Source of the DNA: Yersinia enterocolitica subsp. enterocolitica
GTDB lineage: Bacteria > Pseudomonadota > Gammaproteobacteria > Enterobacterales > Enterobacteriaceae
DNA length: 64,000 nucleotides
Direction of reading: 5' to 3'
NCBI RefSeq assembly: GCF_901472495.1
Contig: NZ_LR590469.1
Location: forward strand, 2,542,001 to 2,606,000
Numbering within the stretch: the first letter of the stretch is position 1; each line of letters starts with the position of its first letter. Shown here one piece after another: positions 7,666 to 16,502 of the stretch. The translations under genes were made by a program, and so were the position numbers. The notes under the pieces were generated by a model that did no database searches, was not told the DNA's origin, and saw nothing but the letters and a program-made list of their open reading frames with translations.

Positions 7666-8151
7666 ATGTTAAATAGGGAAGAATGCATCCAGTTACTTAG
7701 CGATGAGACTCTCGCTTATAAAGATATATTTACGCTACAGTGTTCGATCAATAAATTGGTCATCCATACCAGTCAACAGACGATCACCTTAAGTGAGGGA
7801 CAAAAAAGGCTTTTGGTTGCCTTGCTTAAAGAGATTAACTGTAAGCGAAAGATTATTAATTTGGTTTGGTATGAAAATCATCAAAGAATCAGTGATAACA
7901 ACTATCACCAACTTATTTTCCAGTTCCGTGCATTATTACAGCGTAATAACATCACTGAAAACTTGATTGTCACGGTTCCTCATTATGGTCTTAAATTAAA
8001 TGAGCAACTAGTCAGTGTAAAGAATCCACAATTTTGCCCCAAAGTGGATCAGTGCGAAAAAATGACGAGTGATACCGAACCCAAACGCAATGTCAATTTG
8101 GCCATTACCCGAATTGTCAATTTTGGGCGTTCATTATTTATATCTTCATGA
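7666..8151 (+). CDS. Cytoplasmic OmpR/PhoB-type winged-helix regulator coupled to gspC
   Basis: 161 residues. A winged-helix domain occupies about 20-115 (LSEGQKRLLVALL, DNNYHQLIFQFRALL, IVTVPHYGLKL). No receiver domain and no membrane segment are seen. It is the same length as, and resembles, the regulator at 1065-1550, but lacks the C-terminal anchor. A good ribosome site (AAGGAT) precedes ATG 7666, and its TGA overlaps the gspC ATG in an ATGA arrangement, so it is translated with the T2SS. A role as an internal T2SS regulator is inferred. Confidence 0.7.
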   Translation: MLNREECIQLLSDETLAYKDIFTLQCSINKLVIHTSQQTITLSEGQKRLLVALLKEINCKRKIINLVWYENHQRISDNNYHQLIFQFRALLQRNNITENLIVTVPHYGLKLNEQLVSVKNPQFCPKVDQCEKMTSDTEPKRNVNLAITRIVNFGRSLFISS

Positions 8152-8690
8152 CTGGTCATAATTTGATTATCCGAGATTATTTACACTCATCTGGTCAGGC
8201 AAAATATTTCAATACTACGACAAGAAATATTGTTGTGGCGTTACTGCTGGTCATTTTGATTTTACTGCGTATTGAGCATCATCCGATACCACTTTTGTTA
8301 TCCACAACTGTTGATAATTCAGAAACACACGTACTAGAAACACATAAAGATAGCATTAAAGGAAATCAGATTGCGGAACTCAAAAAGCTAAGTTTATTTT
8401 CAGCGGAAACGGCTGATGCTTCAGACAACCCCTATCGAGTGGGTTATTTAGCAGCAGATGACCCGTTATTATTTCATGCTCCACCCAGTAATCTGGCCGC
8501 TCGTGTGGTAGGGATACTGAGCAGTAGCATACATGAAAAGAGCATTACCATTATTGAGCAAAACAAGTATCAGAGCTCATATAGTCAGGGTGAAAAAATG
8601 CCAGAAAATAATGCTGTGGTGATAAAAATATTTGACGATCGCGTCATCATTAATCACCAAGGATATTACGAATCCCTGTTGTTAGATTAA
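8148..8690 (+). CDS. gspC: T2SS inner-membrane protein GspC (short form)
   Basis: 180 residues. A short cytoplasmic part is followed by a membrane helix at about 25-41 and a periplasmic homology region (about 110-175: AARVVGILSS, SQGEKMPENNAVVIKI) that contacts the secretin N0 domain. Typical GspC proteins are 270-300 residues with a C-terminal PDZ or coiled-coil domain; none is encoded here, and the stop is followed by 68 bp of spacer before gspD. Its 5' end overlaps the regulator by 4 bp. Confidence 0.85.
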   Translation: MTGHNLIIRDYLHSSGQAKYFNTTTRNIVVALLLVILILLRIEHHPIPLLLSTTVDNSETHVLETHKDSIKGNQIAELKKLSLFSAETADASDNPYRVGYLAADDPLLFHAPPSNLAARVVGILSSSIHEKSITIIEQNKYQSSYSQGEKMPENNAVVIKIFDDRVIINHQGYYESLLLD

Positions 8691-8758
8691 AGTTAAGTAG
8701 TTGAAATAACATTAACTGACGGCAGAATTTACCTCATTATTAGATTAAAGATGAAAAA

Positions 8759-10735
8759 ATGATATTTAATCGCGATATAACATTCAATTATTATCAATAT
8801 CCCCGCATATTAAGTCAGCGGGTTTTATCCTTTGCCGTCATTATACTATTGCTGGTAACGGCGTTACATCTGCCACGAGCCAATGCTGAAACGTTTTCTG
8901 TTAACTTCAAGAACACTGATATTAATGAATTTATCAATACCGTCAGTAAGAATTTGAATAAAACCGCCATTATTGATCCGGCAGTAAAAGGCAACATCAG
9001 CGTACGCAGCTATCAAGAGCTGGAACCTGACCGTTATTACCCATTCTTCCTGAGTGTCCTGGAGGTTTATGGCTTTACCGTGGTTAATATGCCCGGTGAT
9101 GTGATCAAAATTATTCCTGCCAAAAATACCAAAGGTTCTGCCATCCCTTTAATTGAAGGCGAAAATCCGGCAGAAGGCGACGAAGTCGTCATGCGCGTTG
9201 TTTCGTTACATAACGTGGCAGCCAAAGAGCTGGCTCCCCTACTACGCCAGTTGAATGATGCCGCTTTCGGTACTGTCGTTCACTATGATCCTTCAAATGT
9301 CTTGCTGTTAACCGGGCGAGCGGCAGTGGTCAATCAGTTGGTCGCCATTATTAAAAACGTGGATAAGGCCGGCGACCAGACTGTAGAAACCATCAAATTA
9401 CAGTTTGCCTCGGCATCCGAGGTGGCTCGTATTGCTGAATCACTGCATAAAAGCAGCGGAAAAAATGCCAATGGCAGAATGTCCGCCACCATTGTGGCCG
9501 ACGAACGTACCAACTCAGTATTGATCGGCGGCGAAGAACAAGTTCGTCAGCGCATGATTGATACCGTGCAAGAGTTGGATAAACAAGGTGATATCCACGG
9601 TAATACCAAAGTTATTTATCTAAAGTTTGCTAAGGCAGAAAGCCTGTTAGACGTCCTTAATGGTGTTAGTACCAACCAGCAGGGCGGTAAAGGCCAAGCT
9701 ACCCCCGCCGTTGCCATGATGAAAAACGTGGTTATTAAAGCAGATGCACAAACCAACTCCCTGATTATCAATGCCGCACCTGACTTACTGCGTGATCTTG
9801 AACAAGTGATTAATCAATTGGATATTCGCCGGGCACAAGTCTTGGTCGAGGCCATCATCGTCGAAGTTCAGGACAGTGATGCCCTAAATCTGGGAGTGCA
9901 ATGGTTTAATCGCAATGGTGGTGGCAGCAATTTCCCAGAAAACGGCGCATCCGCCAGTTCTATCACCTCTAATGACATGGGCAGTTCACTTAAAGGCATC
10001 ACCGGCCTGGCCACTGGTTTTTACCGTGGCAACTGGAGCGGCCTGTTTACTGCGCTACGTACCAATAGCCAGAACGACATTTTGGCCACCCCTAGTATTG
10101 TGACTCTCGACAATATGGAAGCGGAATTCAGTGTCGGTCAGGAAGTACCGGTGTTGAGCGGTTCACAAACCACTACTGGGGATAATATTTTCCGCACGGT
10201 CGATCGTAAAAGTGTCGGTATTAAGCTGAAAGTCAAACCGCAAATCAATAAAGGTGACTCCGTGTTGCTTGAAATTGAACAGGAAGTTTCCAGCGTGGCC
10301 GAGAAAGCACCAGGTGGAACGGGCGATCTGGGAGCGACCTTCAACACTCGTATGGTTAAAAATGCGGTGATGGTTGGCAGCAATAATATTGTGGTGGTTG
10401 GCGGTTTACTGGATAGCACCAGCCATGATGTCACCAGTAAAGTTCCCCTGCTGGGTGATATTCCGGGTATTGGTTTTCTGTTCCGTTCAACATCGCAGAA
10501 AATGGTGAAGCGTAACCTGATGCTGTTTATCCGTCCGACAATTATTCGCGAACAAGGCGACTATGTTGATGCCAGTAAGAAAAAACTCGATAAATTTCAA
10601 CAAGAACAAGATATTGATCGCACCACTAACGGGCAACGAATCAATGAAAATCTGAACAAAACACTGTCGAATGGCTACTCCCTGAGCACACTGCAAAACG
10701 ATATCAGCGCCTTTTATACTCAGGAGGCACGATGA
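8759..10735 (+). CDS. gspD: T2SS outer-membrane secretin GspD
   Basis: 658 residues. The signal peptide has an extended N-region and ends at about 43 (RANA). N0 follows (VNFKNTDINEFINTVSKNLNKT), then N1-N3 repeats, then the secretin core with VPVLSG and VGIKLKVKPQI and the closing segment VPLLGDIPGIGFLFRS. The last 60 or so residues form the S-domain that binds a pilotin, matching the gspS gene downstream. It forms the pentadecameric outer-membrane channel for folded exoproteins. It overlaps gspE by 4 bp. Confidence 0.95.
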   Translation: MIFNRDITFNYYQYPRILSQRVLSFAVIILLLVTALHLPRANAETFSVNFKNTDINEFINTVSKNLNKTAIIDPAVKGNISVRSYQELEPDRYYPFFLSVLEVYGFTVVNMPGDVIKIIPAKNTKGSAIPLIEGENPAEGDEVVMRVVSLHNVAAKELAPLLRQLNDAAFGTVVHYDPSNVLLLTGRAAVVNQLVAIIKNVDKAGDQTVETIKLQFASASEVARIAESLHKSSGKNANGRMSATIVADERTNSVLIGGEEQVRQRMIDTVQELDKQGDIHGNTKVIYLKFAKAESLLDVLNGVSTNQQGGKGQATPAVAMMKNVVIKADAQTNSLIINAAPDLLRDLEQVINQLDIRRAQVLVEAIIVEVQDSDALNLGVQWFNRNGGGSNFPENGASASSITSNDMGSSLKGITGLATGFYRGNWSGLFTALRTNSQNDILATPSIVTLDNMEAEFSVGQEVPVLSGSQTTTGDNIFRTVDRKSVGIKLKVKPQINKGDSVLLEIEQEVSSVAEKAPGGTGDLGATFNTRMVKNAVMVGSNNIVVVGGLLDSTSHDVTSKVPLLGDIPGIGFLFRSTSQKMVKRNLMLFIRPTIIREQGDYVDASKKKLDKFQQEQDIDRTTNGQRINENLNKTLSNGYSLSTLQNDISAFYTQEAR

Positions 10736-12228
10736 ACCAGGCAGTCACACTACAGCCACAGTTGCCTTTTGCCTGGGTACAACAATATGGGGTGCTGTAT
10801 CAGCAACACCCTGTGTACGGTGAACAACTGTTATTTCGACAGTCTGCCAGCCCGGAAGCTTTGCTGGAAGCCAGACGTATGCTGCCGTTGGGTCAGTTGC
10901 AATTTGTCAGTGATGAAGTATTCGAGTCCAGCATGGTTGAGCATTACCAGCAAGACTCGGACCAAGCACGCCAAATGATGGAGAATCTGGGTAACGAAAT
11001 CGATTTTTGTCAATTGGCCGATGCACTGCCACAAAGTGACGACCTGCTGGACAGCGATGACGGCGCACCGATTATTCGCCTGATCAACGCCATATTGGGT
11101 GAAGCTATCAAAGAAGGCGCATCCGATATTCACGTCGAACCTTTTGAGCGCCAATTAGCCATCCGTTTTCGTATTGATGGTGAATTACGTCAAATTCTCT
11201 CACCGCCACGGCAATTGGCCGCATTGCTGGTTTCTCGAATTAAGGTGATGGCTAAGTTGGATATTGCCGAAAAACGCTTGCCTCAGGATGGGCGTATTTC
11301 TCTACGTATTGCTGGTCGGGCGATTGATATTCGTGTGTCTACCCTGCCGTCCAACCACGGCGAACGCGTGGTTATGCGTTTGCTGGATAAAAACAATATG
11401 CAACTCGACCTGTCTCATTCAGGCATGGCCGCCGATAAACAGGAACTGTTCGGCCAGATCTTAAAGCAACCCCACGGGATTATTTTAGTCACTGGCCCCA
11501 CGGGATCAGGCAAAAGTACCACGCTGTATGCCGCACTCCAGCAAATCAACAGCCAGTCGCTCAACATTATGACCGTCGAAGATCCTATCGAATACGATCT
11601 GGATGACATTGGCCAAACGCAGGTCAATACCAAAGTGGACATGACATTCGCCCGAGGCCTGCGCGCGATCCTGCGCCAGGATCCTGATGTGGTGATGATA
11701 GGTGAAATACGTGATACCGAAACGGCACAAATTGCAGTACAGGCTTCGCTAACAGGGCATCTGGTGCTCTCTACCCTGCACACCAATAGCGCCAGCGGTG
11801 CCGTTGGGCGTTTGCGTGATATGGGCGTGGAGCCGTTTTTACTCGGCAGTTCCCTGATTGCCGTGCTGGCACAGCGGCTGGTACGAACGCTGTGCCAGCA
11901 CTGTAAAAAGCAGGAGCAAGTCAGCGCCGACGTGCTGCAACGCTTTGGCTTTACCCCTCCAGATAACGGGATACACAACCTTTACCATCCTGGCAGCTGC
12001 GAACAGTGTAATTTCACCGGCTATCGTGGCCGCACCGGTATACACGAACTGATGCAAGTTACGGATTCATTACGCGAAGCTATTTCTCAGGGATGCAGCG
12101 AAGTCGAATTGGAAAAAAAACTTTACCAACAAACCCGGAGCATTCGCCATGACGGATTCGAAAAAGTTCTCGCAGGGATAACCAGCCTTGAAGAAGTTTT
12201 ACGTGTCACCAGAGCCAGTGAACCATGA
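10732..12228 (+). CDS. gspE: T2SS assembly ATPase GspE
   Basis: 498 residues, normal length. The Walker A motif GPTGSGKST is at about 255-263, followed by Asp-box, Walker B (VVMIGEIRDTET) and His-box (LVLSTLHTNSA). The tetra-cysteine zinc site CQHC...CEQC is present. It drives pseudopilus polymerisation from the cytoplasmic face through GspL and GspF. The ATG overlaps gspD and the stop overlaps gspF, indicating tight coupling. Confidence 0.95.
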   Translation: MNQAVTLQPQLPFAWVQQYGVLYQQHPVYGEQLLFRQSASPEALLEARRMLPLGQLQFVSDEVFESSMVEHYQQDSDQARQMMENLGNEIDFCQLADALPQSDDLLDSDDGAPIIRLINAILGEAIKEGASDIHVEPFERQLAIRFRIDGELRQILSPPRQLAALLVSRIKVMAKLDIAEKRLPQDGRISLRIAGRAIDIRVSTLPSNHGERVVMRLLDKNNMQLDLSHSGMAADKQELFGQILKQPHGIILVTGPTGSGKSTTLYAALQQINSQSLNIMTVEDPIEYDLDDIGQTQVNTKVDMTFARGLRAILRQDPDVVMIGEIRDTETAQIAVQASLTGHLVLSTLHTNSASGAVGRLRDMGVEPFLLGSSLIAVLAQRLVRTLCQHCKKQEQVSADVLQRFGFTPPDNGIHNLYHPGSCEQCNFTGYRGRTGIHELMQVTDSLREAISQGCSEVELEKKLYQQTRSIRHDGFEKVLAGITSLEEVLRVTRASEP

Positions 12229-13442
12229 TCCAGTACCGTTATTTGGCCGTCACAGATAAAGGCAAAAAATGCCGCGGTACACTGAGTGCCGAATCCCCCC
12301 GTGCAGCGCGGGCGCAATTGCTTGGGCAACAACTGACACCTATCAGCCTGACGCCTGAAAATGATGCGCCGCGTGGGTTTTCACTCTCCCTCGGGCGCTC
12401 TCAGGACAATATACGTGGCAACGATTTAGTGTTGCTGACGCGCCAATTGTCGACACTGGTTGCCGCCGCATTACCATTGGAAGAGGCATTACTGGCACTG
12501 GCGCAACAAAGTGAAAAGCCGCGCCATCGTGCATTACTGGAGCAAGTGCGCAATAAAATATTGGAGGGCCAGCCACTGGCTGACGCACTCGCCAGCTTCC
12601 CTAAAACATTCACCTTACTGTTTCGCACCATGGTCGCCGCCGGTGAAGCATCCGGTCATCTTGATAATGTGCTGTTGCGACTGGCAGATAATGCCGAACA
12701 GAGCCAAAAGCTAAAAAGCAAAATGCTGCAGGCAATGATCTACCCGCTGGTGCTGACGGTGGTGGCTATTGCGGTAGTTGCAATTCTACTCACCGCAGTC
12801 GTACCTAAAGTGATCGAGCAATTTATCCATATGCAACAGGCTTTGCCACTGTCTACCCGCGCTCTTATTTCACTCAGTGATGCGTTACGCGATTTTGGCC
12901 TGTGGGCATTATTGGCGTTCCTGCTGACTGCATTGGGTGTTCGACAATGGTTAAAACCCGCTGACAACCTGATGTGGTGGCATAAAAAAATGCTGCATCT
13001 GCCATCGATTGGCCGGGTTGTGCTGGATCTCAATCTCGCCCGTTATGCCCGCACACTTAGCATTCTCAACGCCAGTGCGGTACCGCTATTGGAAGCCATG
13101 CATATCAGCGCGTCAGTACTGGCAAACAACTATGCACGCCAACAATTGGTTGAAGCCAGCGAAAAAGTCCGTGAGGGAAGCCGTCTGGCATCAGCACTGG
13201 AACACACTGGTCTATTGTCGCCAATGATGCGCCACATGATCACTTCTGGAGAAAACAGCGGCGAGTTGGACAGCATGCTTGAACGGGCCGCCGACATTCA
13301 GGAAAACGCCTTTGTCAGCCGGATGACCATCGCGCTGGCGCTGTTTGAGCCGTTACTGGTGGTCAGCATGGCCACCGTAGTGCTGTTTATTATTCTCGCT
13401 ATTTTACAACCCATCTTGCAGCTCAACAGCATGATGGGATAA
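12225..13442 (+). CDS. gspF: T2SS inner-membrane platform protein GspF
   Basis: 405 residues, normal length. Two T2SSF domains (about 70-190 and 270-395), each preceding membrane helices; three helices are predicted (about 170-190, 220-240, 375-395). Recognisable blocks are LTRQLSTLVAAALPL and MMRHMITSGENSGEL. It couples GspE to pseudopilin addition. It overlaps gspE by 4 bp and is followed 31 bp later by gspG. Confidence 0.95.
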   Translation: MIQYRYLAVTDKGKKCRGTLSAESPRAARAQLLGQQLTPISLTPENDAPRGFSLSLGRSQDNIRGNDLVLLTRQLSTLVAAALPLEEALLALAQQSEKPRHRALLEQVRNKILEGQPLADALASFPKTFTLLFRTMVAAGEASGHLDNVLLRLADNAEQSQKLKSKMLQAMIYPLVLTVVAIAVVAILLTAVVPKVIEQFIHMQQALPLSTRALISLSDALRDFGLWALLAFLLTALGVRQWLKPADNLMWWHKKMLHLPSIGRVVLDLNLARYARTLSILNASAVPLLEAMHISASVLANNYARQQLVEASEKVREGSRLASALEHTGLLSPMMRHMITSGENSGELDSMLERAADIQENAFVSRMTIALALFEPLLVVSMATVVLFIILAILQPILQLNSMMG

Positions 13443-13473
13443 CCCGAATTATCGACTTAAGGAATACTGACTA

Positions 13474-13941
13474 ATGAAAACTCAACCTACTTTATTAGCA
13501 CGCAAACACCCTCAAAGTGGCTTTACCTTACTGGAAATCATGGTGGTCATTGTCATTCTTGGCGTGCTTGCCAGCCTCACCATTCCCAGCCTGATGGGCA
13601 ACAAAGACCGGGCTGATAACCAAAAAGCGGTCAGCGATTTGGTTACGCTGGAAAACGCCTTAGATATGTACAAGTTGGATAATAACCGCTACCCCACTAC
13701 TGCTCAGGGTCTGAGCGCATTGGTAACTAAACCAACTCTGGCACCAGTCCCGAGAAGCTACCGTGTCGAAGGCTATATTCGCCGCCTACCAGCGGATCCA
13801 TGGGGCAATCCTTACCAGCTAACCAGCCCTGGGGAGCATGGTGCTGTTGATATCTATTCCTTTGGCCTCGACGGGCAACCACAGACTGAAGATGACATTA
13901 ACAATTGGGACATCGGTGCTAACGGTGAGGAGACCCCGTAA
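13474..13941 (+). CDS. gspG: T2SS major pseudopilin GspG
   Basis: 155 residues. The prepilin peptidase site SG/FTLLEIMVV lies after residue 16 with Glu5 of the mature protein, followed by the hydrophobic helix. The C-terminal half shows the GspG calcium-loop region (YPTTAQGL, DPWGNPYQL, YSFGLDGQ). It builds the pseudopilus fibre. The prepilin leader (16 residues) is longer than the 6-10 residues common in enterobacteria. It overlaps gspH by 1 bp. Confidence 0.95.
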   Translation: MKTQPTLLARKHPQSGFTLLEIMVVIVILGVLASLTIPSLMGNKDRADNQKAVSDLVTLENALDMYKLDNNRYPTTAQGLSALVTKPTLAPVPRSYRVEGYIRRLPADPWGNPYQLTSPGEHGAVDIYSFGLDGQPQTEDDINNWDIGANGEETP

Positions 13942-14510
13942 TGCAGTCGATAAAGGCTAATCGTGCCAGCCGTGGCTTTACCTTAATGGAAATTATGCTG
14001 GTACTAGTGTTATTGGGCTGCATGGCCAAGCTGGCACTGGGCACTTTGTCCTCATCTGGTGAGATAAATCAGGAAAGCAACCGGTTAGCCGTGGCGCTGC
14101 AATGGGCGGCACATCAAGCTGAACTGGATGGCAAAGTGTATGGACTCTCTGTTTCCAATGATAAGTGGCAGTTGATGACACTCAATAACCAACCCCATAA
14201 CAAAGGGGAAAGTTACCTGTGGCCACATCATTACTGGCACCCGATCAATGATGGCAAATTAAAACAACAACGCCAGCTACCTAATGGCCTACTCCTTGAG
14301 CTGACCCTACAGGATCAACCGATCCCACTAAGCGGCATGCAGGATGACGGTCTGATCAATGAACCAAAAGTTGTCTTTTACCCCGGCGGAGAGAGTTCGC
14401 TCTTCGAGCTAACGTTAAGCGGAGATGGTCAGACTCGTCGTATCACTGACCGAGGTGTGCTGCCTGATACCGAGGCATCACGCCCGATGACAGAACCGCA
14501 AGGGAATTAA
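13941..14510 (+). CDS. gspH: T2SS minor pseudopilin GspH
   Basis: 189 residues. The cleavage site RG/FTLMEIMLV lies after residue 12 with Glu5, then a hydrophobic helix and a beta-rich globular domain. It connects the GspI-J-K tip to the GspG fibre. Assignment follows position between gspG and gspI and the T2SSH-type pattern. Confidence 0.9.
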   Translation: MQSIKANRASRGFTLMEIMLVLVLLGCMAKLALGTLSSSGEINQESNRLAVALQWAAHQAELDGKVYGLSVSNDKWQLMTLNNQPHNKGESYLWPHHYWHPINDGKLKQQRQLPNGLLLELTLQDQPIPLSGMQDDGLINEPKVVFYPGGESSLFELTLSGDGQTRRITDRGVLPDTEASRPMTEPQGN

Positions 14511-14515
14511 TCCTG

Positions 14516-14878
14516 ATGAATTGTCGTGGCATGACGTTATTGGAAGTGTTAGTCGCCCTGGCGGTGCTGGCGGTGGCAGGTTTGGCCGTCATCAAAAGTA
14601 CCGGTGAACAAGTCAGGAATCTAAGTCATCTTGAAAAGAGACAATTTGCCGCTTGGGTCGCTGAAAACCAACTGGTCAGGTTACGTTTGCAAAATGTCTG
14701 GCCAGCAGAGCGTTGGCATGAGGGCAAAAGCACCATGGCTGACATCACCTGGCATTGGCGTTGGCGTGGCGTGGCGACATCGGATGCCAAAGTGCGCGCA
14801 CTGGAAATTGAAGTCAGTCAAGACGAGCGCTATACCGCGTCGTTAGCCGAGCTACGCAGTTATCAAGTGAAATTATGA
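14516..14878 (+). CDS. gspI: T2SS minor pseudopilin GspI
   Basis: 120 residues, normal length. A very short leader MNCRG precedes MTLLEVLVALAVLAVAG, with Glu5 of the mature protein. It is the scaffold on which GspJ and GspK assemble at the pseudopilus tip. The stop overlaps the gspJ start (ATGA). Confidence 0.9.
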   Translation: MNCRGMTLLEVLVALAVLAVAGLAVIKSTGEQVRNLSHLEKRQFAAWVAENQLVRLRLQNVWPAERWHEGKSTMADITWHWRWRGVATSDAKVRALEIEVSQDERYTASLAELRSYQVKL

Positions 14879-15474
14879 ATCAGGTTAAACAACAAGGGTT
14901 CACCCTGATAGAAATGATGCTGGCTATCGCCCTGTTTTCTATCCTTAGCATGGCGGGTTATCAATTGCTGCAAGCGGTGCTACGTAACAGTGAATTGACG
15001 CGTCAACACGCCACCAGGCTGACTGATATTCAACGTACTTTTACCTTGATGGAGCGTGATATTTCCCATGCCCGCATTCGGCCAATGGCAGCCTCGTCAT
15101 TATCTGCCGCTAATGATTTCCATCTGTCGCGATCCGGCAAAAACCATAACCTGACGCTAATTCATGATAACTGGCGCAATCCAGCGGCCTTACTTCCGCG
15201 ATCCAGCCTGGAGAAAGTGACCTGGCATATTCAGCAGGGAAAACTCGAGCGGTTGAGTCATCACCAGCCCGATAGCCAGCAAGCGCGTCCTAAACTGAGT
15301 GTCACACTGGACAATATTAATGCTTTCAAATTGCGTTTTTGGTCACAAGGCCGGTGGATGGATAGCTGGAATAGTAGCCGAACCTTGCCTGAAGGGATTG
15401 AAGTTACGCTGGAAACCAGTGACTTCGGTAATTTACAGCGAGTTTTCTTCCTGACGGTGAACCATGAAAAATAA
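14875..15474 (+). CDS. gspJ: T2SS minor pseudopilin GspJ
   Basis: 199 residues. The cleavage site QG/FTLIEMMLAIALFS lies after residue 8 with Glu5. Family blocks TDIQRTFTLMERDISHA and LEKVTWHIQQGKLER are visible. It is a tip-complex pseudopilin together with GspI and GspK. It overlaps gspK by 11 bp. Confidence 0.92.
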   Translation: MNQVKQQGFTLIEMMLAIALFSILSMAGYQLLQAVLRNSELTRQHATRLTDIQRTFTLMERDISHARIRPMAASSLSAANDFHLSRSGKNHNLTLIHDNWRNPAALLPRSSLEKVTWHIQQGKLERLSHHQPDSQQARPKLSVTLDNINAFKLRFWSQGRWMDSWNSSRTLPEGIEVTLETSDFGNLQRVFFLTVNHEK

Positions 15475-16501
15475 TAACCAGCGTGGAATGGCCCTGCTGG
15501 TGGTATTGATGATAACTGCCATGATGACCATTACAGCCGTCAATATGAATGACCACTGGCTACGAGCGTTTAATCGGGCTACCAGCACCCAATTTTATCA
15601 ACAGAGCAAATGGCTGTTGCTCAGCATGGAATCATTAGTTCAGCACCAGCAATTATCGCCTTTGCCAATAGATAAAATTCACCTGGGCCAACCTTGGGCA
15701 CGCACCGCGCAACAAATCTCGCTGGATGGAAATCAGGTCAGTTTCAGTCTGCGGGATCGTCAAACCTGTTTTAATCTCAATGGCATCGGCCAGGGCGGTG
15801 TCACTGGCAAGAAAACAGAACCCGAGCCAGAAACAGAAGAAAAGAAAAAAGAAAAAGAGAAGAAGAAGGAAACGGAAGAACCATTGGCTCCTTATTCCCA
15901 ACTGGTCTTTCAACATCTGTTGCTGGCACAGGGTTTACATGCAGCTGAAGCACAAAAAATTACTTTTGCGCTGGCTGACTGGTTAGATAAGGACGACATA
16001 TCCCGTATCACGGCTGGAAGCGAGGCTACGCTGTATCAGACAAGCCGCCCGGTACTTATTCCGGCTAACCGCCCGATGCTCAATATCAGCGAGTTCAGAG
16101 TGCTACCCGGTGTCAGTCAGGCGCTATTCCTGCGCTTGAAACCGCTAATTTGTACACTACCCAATCAAAATTTACGTATCAATATTAATACGTTAACTGC
16201 CGCGCAAGCACCGCTTCTGGCAGCACTTTTTCTGGGGGAAATGTCGGTAGAGGAGGCACAACAGCTGATTGACAGCCGCCCCGCCAACGGTTGGAACAAC
16301 ATCAACGATATCAAACCCTTTATTGCCGGCAACAATACCTCGTTTGCCAAGGCAAAAACCGCCATTACGCTGACCAGCAACTACTTTGAGTTGTTGCTAT
16401 GGCTGGATGAAAATCAGCAAAACAATAGCATGCGCAGCCTATTCCAGCGAGATGGAAAGGTTATTAAGGTTCTTTCCCGTCAATACGGTCTGAGTGATTG
16501 A
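15464..16501 (+). CDS. gspK: T2SS minor pseudopilin GspK with a Lys/Glu-rich insert
   Basis: 345 residues. The leader MKNNNQRG precedes MALLVVLMITAMMTIT; position 5 of the mature protein is Val, not Glu, as is normal for GspK, which caps the tip. The globular alpha-domain contains LADWLDKDD and ININTLTAAQAPLLAAL, typical of T2SSK. Unusually, residues 116-139 are a low-complexity Lys/Glu tract (encoded by an almost pure purine run near 15815-15880) just after the TCFNLN segment. Confidence 0.92.
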   Translation: MKNNNQRGMALLVVLMITAMMTITAVNMNDHWLRAFNRATSTQFYQQSKWLLLSMESLVQHQQLSPLPIDKIHLGQPWARTAQQISLDGNQVSFSLRDRQTCFNLNGIGQGGVTGKKTEPEPETEEKKKEKEKKKETEEPLAPYSQLVFQHLLLAQGLHAAEAQKITFALADWLDKDDISRITAGSEATLYQTSRPVLIPANRPMLNISEFRVLPGVSQALFLRLKPLICTLPNQNLRININTLTAAQAPLLAALFLGEMSVEEAQQLIDSRPANGWNNINDIKPFIAGNNTSFAKAKTAITLTSNYFELLLWLDENQQNNSMRSLFQRDGKVIKVLSRQYGLSD

Positions 16502-16502
16502 A

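Noticed and set aside
11415..11978. 187-codon minus-strand frame inside gspE
   Set aside because: Shadow of the conserved ATPase-coding sequence; no independent evidence.
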